This document shows positions 1 through 5,680 of a stretch of 13,005 nt of DNA, in pieces. The translations under genes were made by a program, and so were the position numbers. The DNA is from JAHEJB01 sp041748175 (GTDB lineage Bacteria; Bacteroidota; Rhodothermia; Rhodothermales; Rubricoccaceae). Below the pieces are notes generated by a model. The model had not been told where the DNA came from. It made no database searches and saw only the letters and a program-made list of their open reading frames with translations. The first letter of the stretch is position 1, and each line of letters opens with the position of its first letter. The stretch lies in assembly GCA_041748175.1 (NCBI GenBank), contig JBGTDU010000026.1:1-13005 (forward strand), written 5' to 3'.

Positions 1-386
1 TCGCACCGGCTGCCGCGCTGGTCTTCGTGCTGGCCATGGAGGGCGCGCCCATGCTCTTTGAGCGGCTCACCGACTGGTGGACACCGTGGCTGTTGGCGGC
101 CACGAGCCTCTCCGCGATAACGGCGCTCTTCGCGCTCTGGCAACGGCGATTCAAACTGGCGCGGAATGCCGTCGCGGCACAGGTTGGATTGATCCTCCTG
201 GGTTGGGGGCTCGCGCAGTATCCGTATCTGATTCTGCCCGGAATTACGTTGGGCGACGTAGTCGCGCCCGAGGCTACGCTGCGGGCGCTGGTGATCGCGC
301 TGGCGGTGGGCGCCGTGTTTCTCTTCCCTTCGTTCGGCTATCTCTTCTTCGTGTTCAAGCGGCAGGAGGGGCGAGCGAAGAGATAA
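1..386 (+). CDS. cydB: Cytochrome bd ubiquinol oxidase subunit II, C-terminal fragment
   Basis: The reading frame is open from the window edge (frame starting at base 3) to a TAA at 384-386, so this is the 3' end of a gene that starts upstream; the GTG at 27 is not a real start. About 127 residues are visible. They hold three hydrophobic segments separated by a basic loop (WQRRFKLAR), then WGLAQYPYLILPG, a short loop with VAPEATLR, and a last span ending in FPSFGYLFFVFKRQEG. That order (WGxAQYPYL, then TLR, then PSxxYLxxVFK) is what I know from the end of CydB, the quinol oxidase subunit that pairs with CydA in the membrane to reduce O2 to water. Identification rests on motif recall from a partial protein. 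Codon use looks like that of its neighbours. A cytochrome bd terminal oxidase could accept electrons from the hydrogenase encoded downstream through the quinone pool; this is inference. Confidence 0.82.
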   Translation, partial: APAAALVFVLAMEGAPMLFERLTDWWTPWLLAATSLSAITALFALWQRRFKLARNAVAAQVGLILLGWGLAQYPYLILPGITLGDVVAPEATLRALVIALAVGAVFLFPSFGYLFFVFKRQEGRAKR

Positions 387-454
387 CGCGTTCGTTATCG
401 ACGAAGACGGGGCCGTTGCCTATTTTCGAACCGGCTCACATCCAATCGGCTGCT

Positions 455-634
455 AGCAGACTGTTGAGTTATCGCCCAGCCCGACATCCCGAGCGGAGTG
501 CCGAAGCCGAAAGCCTGCCCTGAGCGTATCCGAAGGAGATCTGCATTGTCGAGACTCGAAGCTCGTTTGCAGGTAGATCCCTCGGCAAGCTCGGGATGAC
601 TTTTTGGAAGAAATGAGTATTTCAACAGCCTGCT
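455..634. repeat. Palindromic (MITE/REP-like) repeat element with imperfect inverted ends
   Basis: This element fills most of the cydB-chrA gap. Its ends are inverted copies: AGCAGACTGTTGA at 455-467 pairs with TCAACAGCCTGCT at 622-634 (12 of 13 positions). Further in, CATCCCGAGC at 485-494 pairs exactly with GCTCGGGATG at 589-598. A weaker inner pair involves GATCT-GCA near 537-545 and TGCAGGTAGATCC at 568-580. The centre (495-588) is not symmetric. The right end passes beyond the chrA start codon. Part of the same motif occurs again at 2694-2715, so it is dispersed at least twice in this window. No transposase is visible, so it is either a non-autonomous element or a REP-type repeat. The element boundaries are judged from the outermost pairing only. 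Confidence 0.7.
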
Positions 635-1881
635 CACAGACGTTGCCCGAATCACCAACATCTCCTCCTCCTGCGGAAGCTACAGTCTCGGAAGCCAGTC
701 GAGGCTCGCTCACTGAGGTTGCACGGCTCTTTCTGAAGCTCGGCGTCATCGCCTTCGGCGGTCCGGCGGCGCACATCGCGATGATGGAAGACGAGTTCGT
801 CACGCGCCGCAAGTGGATCTCGCGGCAACACTTCCTCGACCTCATCGGCGCGACGAACCTCATCCCGGGCCCCAACTCCACCGAGATGACCATGCACGTC
901 GGCTACGAGCGGGCGGGTTGGGCGGGGCTGTTTGTCGCCGGTGGGTGTTTTATCGGCCCGGCTGTGCTGATTACAGGTGTCTTTGCGTGGCTGTATGTGG
1001 CGTATGGCAGCCTGCCGGAAGTCGAGCCGTTCCTCTACGGCATCAAACCGGCCGTGATCGCGGTCATCCTTGGCGCGCTGTGGAAGCTGGGCAAGAAAGC
1101 CATCGACAAGTGGGTGCTCGCGGCACTGGCCGTGATCGTGGCGTCGGCGGTGTTGCTTGGGCTTAACGAAGTCTGGGCGCTGCTGGCCGGAGGCCTTATC
1201 GGGACGTTCGCACTGAGGGCGATGGGCCACGACTCCTCCCGGACGGCCTCGCGGTTCATCCCGATTCTCTTCCTGCAGAATGCCAGGCAGGGCGTCGGCG
1301 CGGCAGCCGCGGGCGCGGCGGTTGGGACTGTCGCGGCAGTCTCGCTCTGGAAACTCTTCTTTTTCTTCCTGAAGATCGGGGCGGTCCTTTATGGTTCGGG
1401 CTATGTGTTGGTGGCCTTCCTCGAAGGTGGATTGGTTCAGGATTATGGCTGGCTCACGCAAGGGCAACTCCTCGACGCTGTTGCCGTGGGGCAATTCACG
1501 CCGGGGCCGGTGCTTTCGACGGCAACGTTCATCGGCTACGTTGTCGGTGCAGCCGGAGGCGTGGGAGCCATCCCTGGCGCGCTCGTAGCGACGTTGGGCA
1601 TCTTCCTGCCGTCGTTCTTCTTCGTGCTCATCCTGAACCCGCTCATCCCCAGGCTGCGCGAGTCGGTTTGGCTGTCGGCCTTCCTCGACGCCGTCAACGC
1701 GGCGGCCGTGGCGCTCATGGCCGCTGTGACGATTCAACTCGGCGCCGACACGCTTTTCTCGTGGCCCGCCTGGGTCATCGCCGTCCTCTCCGCCGTGGTC
1801 GTGCTGCGATTCAAACTCAACGCGGCGTGGATCGTGCTCGGCGGAGCGGTGCTGGGCTGGGCGCTGGCGGGGTGGGTGTAG
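613..1881 (+). CDS. chrA: Chromate transporter ChrA, two-domain (long-chain) form
   Basis: A very hydrophobic protein of 422 residues built from two CHR domains. The first (about residues 36-200) has FLKLGVIAFGGPAAH, the charged EDEFVTRRKW stretch and NLIPGPNSTEMTM. The second (about 245-420) repeats the pattern with FLKIGAVLYGSGYVLVAF, GWLTQGQLLDAVAVGQFTPGP and a run of membrane spans. Tandem CHR domains and a length near 400 are normal for the long-chain ChrA family, inner-membrane proteins that export chromate, probably driven by the proton-motive force. The ATG at 613 is chosen; a TTG at 604 and a TTG at 643 are alternatives. The start region lies inside the palindromic repeat element, so the first seven residues (MSISTAC) derive from repeat DNA and the true start could be the TTG at 643. 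It is convergent with the nickel permease gene. Nothing ties it functionally to the hydrogenase. Confidence 0.9.
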   Translation: MSISTACSQTLPESPTSPPPAEATVSEASRGSLTEVARLFLKLGVIAFGGPAAHIAMMEDEFVTRRKWISRQHFLDLIGATNLIPGPNSTEMTMHVGYERAGWAGLFVAGGCFIGPAVLITGVFAWLYVAYGSLPEVEPFLYGIKPAVIAVILGALWKLGKKAIDKWVLAALAVIVASAVLLGLNEVWALLAGGLIGTFALRAMGHDSSRTASRFIPILFLQNARQGVGAAAAGAAVGTVAAVSLWKLFFFFLKIGAVLYGSGYVLVAFLEGGLVQDYGWLTQGQLLDAVAVGQFTPGPVLSTATFIGYVVGAAGGVGAIPGALVATLGIFLPSFFFVLILNPLIPRLRESVWLSAFLDAVNAAAVALMAAVTIQLGADTLFSWPAWVIAVLSAVVVLRFKLNAAWIVLGGAVLGWALAGWV

Positions 1882-1884
1882 TGG

Positions 1885-1900
1885 CTTGCTCCGTCGCAAG
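1885..1900 (+). terminator. Weak stem-loop after chrA
   Basis: CTTGC at 1885-1889 pairs with GCAAG at 1896-1900 around a six-base loop, four bases past the chrA stop, in the 63-base gap between the convergent chrA and nickel permease genes. The stem has only five pairs and no T run follows, so it is at best a weak terminator. Confidence 0.25.
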
Positions 1901-1944
1901 AGAGGGATTCGATATGTCGCCCCCCAAACCGGTAGCCTTCGCAT

Positions 1945-2718
1945 TCACCCCAACACCGCCACAAGGATACTCACCCCCAGCGCCACGCTCATGATCCCCG
2001 CGAACGCCGTCAGCGCGTTGTAAAAAACTGGACGTGATTGCGACGCGATCAGCGGAAGCGCGAGCGCGGTAGTTACAGCACCCATGCCGATAATGGAGCC
2101 CGCGCCGAACATCAGCGCGTAGACGAAGCTGGCTCGTAGCGTCGGAAGCGTAGCGGCGACGAGCAGGAGCAGGGCGCCGCTTCCGGCAAGGCCATGGATG
2201 AGCCCCACGACGTATCCACCCCAGCCTGCGCGACGTGTCGAGAATCCGTGGGGGTGATCGTCAGGGCCCAAATGGTAATGGGGAATGCTGGCGGCATCGC
2301 CTGCGGAGTGTTGATGCTTTCGAAGGCTTAATGCGCGCCGAAGGGCCACAAATACAGTCCAGCCGCCGAGGCCCAGCAACATAGCGGCGACGGGAAGCTC
2401 GAAGTAGGCCAGATGGGTTTCGTTGATCTGAATCCGCAACGCGCCGACAAGCAAAACCGCAAGCACGAGTGTCGTTGTGTGGCCTGCGCCCCATGCAAGG
2501 CCGGTGCGCAGTGCGTTCCGGAGCTGCGGCTTCTCGTGCAATAGCGCCGAAACCGCCACGAGATGGTCAGGCTCGAAGGCGTGCTTGAAGCCACTGAGGA
2601 AGCCAAGCGCGAAGGCTATGAAGAGGGCGAGGTCCAGAGTTGAGAGGGAGAATTGGGGCGGGGCCGGGAGAGGAAGATAGGAGGAAGAATTCGGATCCCT
2701 CGGCTTCGCTCGGGACAT
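1945..2718 (-). CDS. NicO/UreH-type nickel permease
   Basis: A membrane protein of 257 residues that most likely imports Ni2+ for the hydrogenase. The signature is GFKHAFEPDHLVAV, with the H-x4-DH nickel-binding motif (His46, Asp51, His52) in the first span. It is followed by WGAGHTTTL (His80) in the second span, also typical of NiCoT/UreH-like carriers. A cytoplasmic-type loop at about residues 133-158 is rich in histidine (135, 137, 147, 149, 155, 157), a likely metal-collecting region. Later spans carry GLIHGLAGSGALLLL and MFGAGSIIGMG. It is the last of four genes on the minus strand after hypA, hypB and a small gene, 114 bases from the last. The ATG at 2718 is the only usual start, and residues 2-9 (SRAKPRDP) are encoded by a copy of the dispersed repeat. 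Substrate is inferred from motifs and context; cobalt cannot be excluded. Confidence 0.85.
   Translation of the reverse strand: MSRAKPRDPNSSSYLPLPAPPQFSLSTLDLALFIAFALGFLSGFKHAFEPDHLVAVSALLHEKPQLRNALRTGLAWGAGHTTTLVLAVLLVGALRIQINETHLAYFELPVAAMLLGLGGWTVFVALRRALSLRKHQHSAGDAASIPHYHLGPDDHPHGFSTRRAGWGGYVVGLIHGLAGSGALLLLVAATLPTLRASFVYALMFGAGSIIGMGAVTTALALPLIASQSRPVFYNALTAFAGIMSVALGVSILVAVLG
2694..2718. repeat. Second, partial copy of the CATCCCGAGC-type dispersed repeat
   Basis: GATCCCTCGGC at 2694-2704 is identical to 576-586, and GCTCGGGA at 2708-2715 is identical to 589-596, with a 2-3 base difference between the blocks. Only this half of the larger element at 455-634 is present. It lies exactly at the start of the nickel permease gene and encodes its first residues. 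Confidence 0.65.
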
Positions 2719-2747
2719 GTTTTAGCATTTTCGATGCGGGTGATGTC

Positions 2748-2787
2748 CCGTCCACAGCCTTTCTGGACGGCCGATTTCCCGATCGGC
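2748..2787 (-). terminator. Pair of stem-loops between the small gene and the nickel permease
   Basis: Two adjacent hairpins: CCGTCCA (2748-2754) with TGGACGG (2764-2770), nine-base loop; and GCCGAT (2770-2775) with ATCGGC (2782-2787), six-base loop. They share base 2770, so the two may compete. They lie past the stop of the small minus-strand gene. There is no T run, so they may be processing or attenuation structures instead of a terminator. Confidence 0.35.
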
Positions 2788-2832
2788 TACGGTGAACGGG
2801 AATTCGCCGCTCCCAGACATCTCCACTATCAG

Positions 2833-3201
2833 TCAGCTGTCCGATGCCCCGATCCGAGCGACCACCCGCCTCAAATGCGTGATCCGCTGCGGTCGACCAT
2901 CGGGGCCGGGGACGTCCTCATCCTCCGCGGCGAAGACGACATCGTTCCGGTGTTGCTGGAGCACCATCGCGACCTCAACAGGCACAATCAACAGGGTGTC
3001 GTCTTCAGGCTCTGGCATCCCTTTGATCTCGGTCACGTGGCGCTCATTGACGGAAAAGGCGTGGCCTGACTCGTTCTGCACTGTTCGATGGTCTCCGAGC
3101 GCCACGACACCGAGGTGCCGGGCGTCTGCCGGAATCTCGACCGCGTTGCCACTCGTGTCGTGGAGGTTGAGCGCGTGCTTGGTGAGGTTGATAAGCTTCA
3201 T
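2833..3201 (-). CDS. Small protein of the 'LTPHxLNL' phage/plasmid-associated family
   Basis: A soluble protein of 122 residues with no membrane span and no cysteine. It opens MKLINLTKHALNLHDTSG, has KGMPEPEDDTLLIVPVEVAMVL in the middle and QQHRNDVVFAAEDE...PGPDGRPQ further on. From memory, this order (xINLTPHxLNI near the start, GLPEPExGTxYIVS, RxDVxxPG, then a DG turn) is that of small proteins commonly annotated as phage-related or hypothetical. I know no biochemical function for them. Here the gene starts nine bases after the hypB stop on the same strand, with no clear ribosome binding site, so it is probably co-transcribed with, and perhaps translationally coupled to, hypA-hypB. The last 20 residues are basic (RITHLRRVVAR). 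Family assignment is from pattern memory only. Confidence 0.65.
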   Translation of the reverse strand: MKLINLTKHALNLHDTSGNAVEIPADARHLGVVALGDHRTVQNESGHAFSVNERHVTEIKGMPEPEDDTLLIVPVEVAMVLQQHRNDVVFAAEDEDVPGPDGRPQRITHLRRVVARIGASDS

Positions 3202-3210
3202 AATGCACGT

Positions 3211-3885
3211 TCAGGCAACCGGCGCGCTCTGCACTTCAACCTGCCCGGCAAGAAATCCGAGCCACCCCTCCAGACCGTCATCCCGCTTCGACGACGTATC
3301 CACAACCGGTAGCCCGGGCCGAACCTGATGGATGTTGTGAACGGCGAGGTTCCGGTCGAACTCGACGACCTCGGCGAGGTCCATTTTGGTGAGGAGCGCC
3401 ACATCTGCCGTGTTGAAAATGGTGGGGTACTTTAGCGGCTTGTCCTCGCCTTCTGTGGTTGAGAAAAGCACGGCACGGAGGTGCTCGCCCAGATTGTAGC
3501 TGGCCGGACACACGAGGTTGCCGACGTTTTCGATGAACAGGAGGTCGAGGTCGGCCAATTCCCAACCCTCCAACGCGTTGGCGATCATCTCCGCTTCGAG
3601 GTGGCAGGTGGTACCAGTCGAAATCTGGCGGATCGGTGCGCCGCTTCGGGCGAGGCGCGTCGCGTCATTCTCCGTCGCGAGATCACCGACGAGCGCCGCC
3701 ACCCGGAATTTCGGTCGCAGACCTGCGAGCGTCCGCTCCAGTAGCGCGGTCTTCCCCGCGCCCGGCCCGGACACCAGGTTGACGACGAACACATCGGCGG
3801 CATCAAAGCGATCGCGCAGTTCGCGAGCCAGCTCGTCGTTTTTCCTGAGAACGCCGTGGCGGACCTCTACAATGCGTGTAATCAT
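3211..3885 (-). CDS. hypB: Hydrogenase nickel-insertion GTPase HypB
   Basis: A 224-residue SIMIBI-class GTPase that works with HypA to deliver nickel to the hydrogenase large-subunit precursor in the cytoplasm. Visible motifs: Walker A VSGPGAGKT (about 38-46), GDLATENDATR (67-77), the metal-site and dimer-interface GTTCHLEAE (Cys94, His95), ENVGNLVCPA (Cys126) and the guanine-specificity motif TKMD (166-169). The N-terminus lacks the histidine-rich stretch and the CxxCGC site found in some HypB proteins, so nickel storage by HypB itself is unlikely; the His-rich loop of the co-encoded permease may do some of that. The start ATG at 3885 overlaps the hypA stop as ATGA, indicating translational coupling. 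Length is normal for a HypB without an N-terminal extension. Confidence 0.96.
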   Translation of the reverse strand: MITRIVEVRHGVLRKNDELARELRDRFDAADVFVVNLVSGPGAGKTALLERTLAGLRPKFRVAALVGDLATENDATRLARSGAPIRQISTGTTCHLEAEMIANALEGWELADLDLLFIENVGNLVCPASYNLGEHLRAVLFSTTEGEDKPLKYPTIFNTADVALLTKMDLAEVVEFDRNLAVHNIHQVRPGLPVVDTSSKRDDGLEGWLGFLAGQVEVQSAPVA

Positions 3886-4277
3886 GAGTCGTGGTTCGTT
3901 GTGGACGGCATTTCGTGGTTTGTTGCTTCGGATTCCTCAATCTCAATGGCGGTCACTTCCAGATCCCGGCCTTGTCGCACGTCTGAAGCAATCGCGCCAC
4001 AATCCGGGCATTCGAAGCCGTAATAATCAAGGAGCGTCTTCTCCGCCCGGCAGGCCGGGCAGAACACAACGACCGGTATGTCCTCAATGTTCAGCGTGGC
4101 TCCTTCCAGAGGCGTACCTACTGAGGCCACGTCAAAAGAGAAGAGGAGGGCGTCCCGCACTACGCCAGACAGCACACCCATTTTGAGGTATACCGCCCGG
4201 ACGCGTTCCGCGCCAACCGCTGCCGCTTCTCTGCTTGCGGCGTCGATCATGCTGACGGCGATAGAAAGTTCGTGCAT
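3882..4277 (-). CDS. hypA: Hydrogenase nickel metallochaperone HypA
   Basis: A 131-residue nickel chaperone. It begins MHELSIAVSMI; His2 next to the initiator is the family's nickel ligand, which fixes the start at 4277, even though the frame stays open back to a GTG at 4331. The zinc site is the pair of CxxC motifs CPAC and CPDC (Cys73, Cys76, Cys90, Cys93), separated by the usual short loop. HypA hands Ni2+ to HypB and the large-subunit precursor. The C-terminal tail after residue 110 (IEIEESEATNHE...) is acidic and probably disordered. It is the first gene of the minus-strand operon, overlaps hypB by four bases and diverges from the hydrogenase structural genes. The Shine-Dalgarno is weak: a GGAG lies about 13 bases before the start. 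Confidence 0.95.
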   Translation of the reverse strand: MHELSIAVSMIDAASREAAAVGAERVRAVYLKMGVLSGVVRDALLFSFDVASVGTPLEGATLNIEDIPVVVFCPACRAEKTLLDYYGFECPDCGAIASDVRQGRDLEVTAIEIEESEATNHEMPSTTNHDS

Positions 4278-4571
4278 GGATATGGGTATGCTCCGAGTCC
4301 CTTGAATCGATACGATACGAAACCGTGACACACTATTCTTAACGAAGCCTTGACAATGTGGGCGCTGAGTCCTACCCTACTTCTGGTTCTTCGACTTGCT
4401 GACGCCGTGCACGCCGTCTCATCTCTATATCACGCAGACAAGGTGGAATGTCCCATACTTCCGTATTTTGAGGAAGTAGCCATTTGCGCTTGAAATGCTC
4501 GAGTGGTGCAGGTTCTCAATGCACGGGCTCACGCACTCCCGCATCTGTGTGCAACTTAATAGGATTCTGCT
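4278..4571. promoter_or_regulatory. Divergent control region between hypA and hhyS
   Basis: This 294-base gap must hold promoters for both operons. It has lower GC than the genes around it. A plus-strand TTGACA at 4350-4355 is followed 17 bases later by TACCCT at 4373-4378, a poor -10, so this is only a candidate promoter for hhyS; it would leave a leader of nearly 190 bases. On the minus strand, TATAGA-like sequence near 4425-4430 is the best -10 candidate for hypA, with a poor -35. A CGATACGATACGA direct repeat lies near 4308-4320. I see no sigma-54 site, tRNA, riboswitch or convincing small gene here. Confidence 0.5.
4456..4478. promoter_or_regulatory. Inverted repeat TACTTCC-N9-GGAAGTA, candidate operator
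   Basis: Perfect seven-base arms at 4456-4462 and 4472-4478 with a nine-base AT-rich spacer. The centre-to-centre spacing of 16 bases is a little over one helical turn, compatible with binding by a dimeric regulator. It lies about 95 bases before the hhyS start. It could also act as an RNA hairpin in the hhyS leader. Confidence 0.4.
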
Positions 4572-5630
4572 ATGCCCTCAACGCGCATGGGCTCCAATCG
4601 CCCGCCCGACGTTAAAGAGATCCACGTCGTCTGGATGACGACCGGCCTGGGCTGCGATGGCGATACAGTCTCCATCACCGCGGCCACGCAACCGAGCATC
4701 GAAGATGTGGTGCTCGGGGCCATCCCGGGCTTGCCGAAGGTCCACCTCCACAACCCGGTGCTCGCCTACGAATGCGGCGACGACTTCATGCACTGGTGGT
4801 ACGAGGCCGCCGCCGGACGGCTCGACCCGTTCGTGCTGGTTCTGGAGGGCTCGGTGCCGAACGAGAAGATCAAGAGCGAGGGCTACTGGGCCGCGATGGG
4901 CACTGACGACGATGGTCAGCCGATCACCACCAACGAGTGGATCGACCGGCTCGCGCCACACGCCCTCGCCATCGTCGCTGCCGGAACCTGCGCCACTTAT
5001 GGCGGAATCCACGCCATGAAGGGCAACCCCACCGGTGCGATGGGCCTCGCCGACTACCTGGGCTGGGACTGGAAATCGAAAGCCGGTCTCCCCATCGTCA
5101 ACGTCCCTGGATGCCCGGTGCAACCCGACAACTTCATGGAGACGCTGCTCTACCTGCTCTATCAGGTGGCGGGCCTCGCGCCCATGATCCCGCTCGATGA
5201 CGCGGGGCGGCCCGATTGGCTCTTCGGCCGAACGGTCCACGAGGGCTGCGACCGCGGCAGTTACTACGAACAGGGCCAGTTCGCCGAGAAATATGGCCAG
5301 CCTGAGTGCATCGTGAAGCTGGGCTGCTGGGGTCCGGTCGTAAATTGCAACGTGCCGAAGCGTGGCTGGATGGCGGGCATCGGCGGCTGCCCCAACGTCG
5401 GCGGAATCTGCATCGGGTGCACCATGCCGGGCTTCCCGGACGACTTCATGCCGTTCATGGACGAGCCGCCGGGCGCAACGCTCTCCTCGATGATGATCAA
5501 GACCTACGGCGTCACGATCCGCAACCTTCGCAGGGTGACAAACAAGACCGTCAATAAGGAGCCCAAGTGGCGGCACCCACGCCCCGAACTGACTACCGGC
5601 TACAAACCCACCACCTACGGCCGGGCTTAA
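4572..5630 (+). CDS. hhyS: [NiFe] hydrogenase small subunit, group 1h-like
   Basis: A 352-residue iron-sulfur subunit that carries electrons from the [NiFe] site of HhyL. The proximal-cluster region reads GLGCDGDTVS: Cys28 is present but the expected second Cys (usual CxxC) is Asp31; the other two ligands are Cys140 (AGTCATYGG) and Cys181 (VPGCPVQPDN). A 3Cys-1Asp proximal cluster is the known trait of the actinobacterial-type enzyme from Ralstonia eutropha. Distal-cluster ligands: His223, Cys226, Cys246, Cys252. Medial-cluster ligands: Cys259, Cys280, Cys283, with an extra Cys273. There is no twin-arginine signal and no C-terminal membrane anchor, so the enzyme should stay on the cytoplasmic side and reach the membrane through partners. 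AGGA at 4561-4564 sits seven bases before the ATG. The family is secure; the exact group should be read as a strong motif-based guess. Confidence 0.93.
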   Translation: MPSTRMGSNRPPDVKEIHVVWMTTGLGCDGDTVSITAATQPSIEDVVLGAIPGLPKVHLHNPVLAYECGDDFMHWWYEAAAGRLDPFVLVLEGSVPNEKIKSEGYWAAMGTDDDGQPITTNEWIDRLAPHALAIVAAGTCATYGGIHAMKGNPTGAMGLADYLGWDWKSKAGLPIVNVPGCPVQPDNFMETLLYLLYQVAGLAPMIPLDDAGRPDWLFGRTVHEGCDRGSYYEQGQFAEKYGQPECIVKLGCWGPVVNCNVPKRGWMAGIGGCPNVGGICIGCTMPGFPDDFMPFMDEPPGATLSSMMIKTYGVTIRNLRRVTNKTVNKEPKWRHPRPELTTGYKPTTYGRA

Positions 5631-5680
5631 TCCCTCCGCTCGAAGAACATCACAACAAACTCCTCACGAGGCAACCCGCC

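Noticed and set aside
455..634. CRISPR array or insertion sequence
   Set aside because: There are no regularly spaced direct repeats and no transposase frame; the pattern is a single palindrome with dispersed relatives.
652..1944. A 430-codon open frame on the minus strand across chrA
   Set aside because: The product is full of Arg, His, Glu and Gln with no fold-like pattern; the sense frame is a clear two-domain membrane protein.
4278..4331. N-terminal extension of HypA from a GTG
   Set aside because: HypA needs His at position 2 after the initiator Met; MHELSIA at 4277 meets this.
4572..4640. Twin-arginine export signal on the small subunit
   Set aside because: No RRxFxK-like motif and no hydrophobic stretch; the N-terminus leads directly into the proximal-cluster region.
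4578..5576. A 332-codon open frame on the minus strand across hhyS
   Set aside because: Same cause: antisense shadow of a certain gene, with a low-complexity product and no start signal.
5567..5680. N-terminal extension of the large subunit from a GTG
   Set aside because: It would overlap the end of hhyS by 64 bases and reads as a shadow. The ATG at 5681 gives a normal N-terminus.
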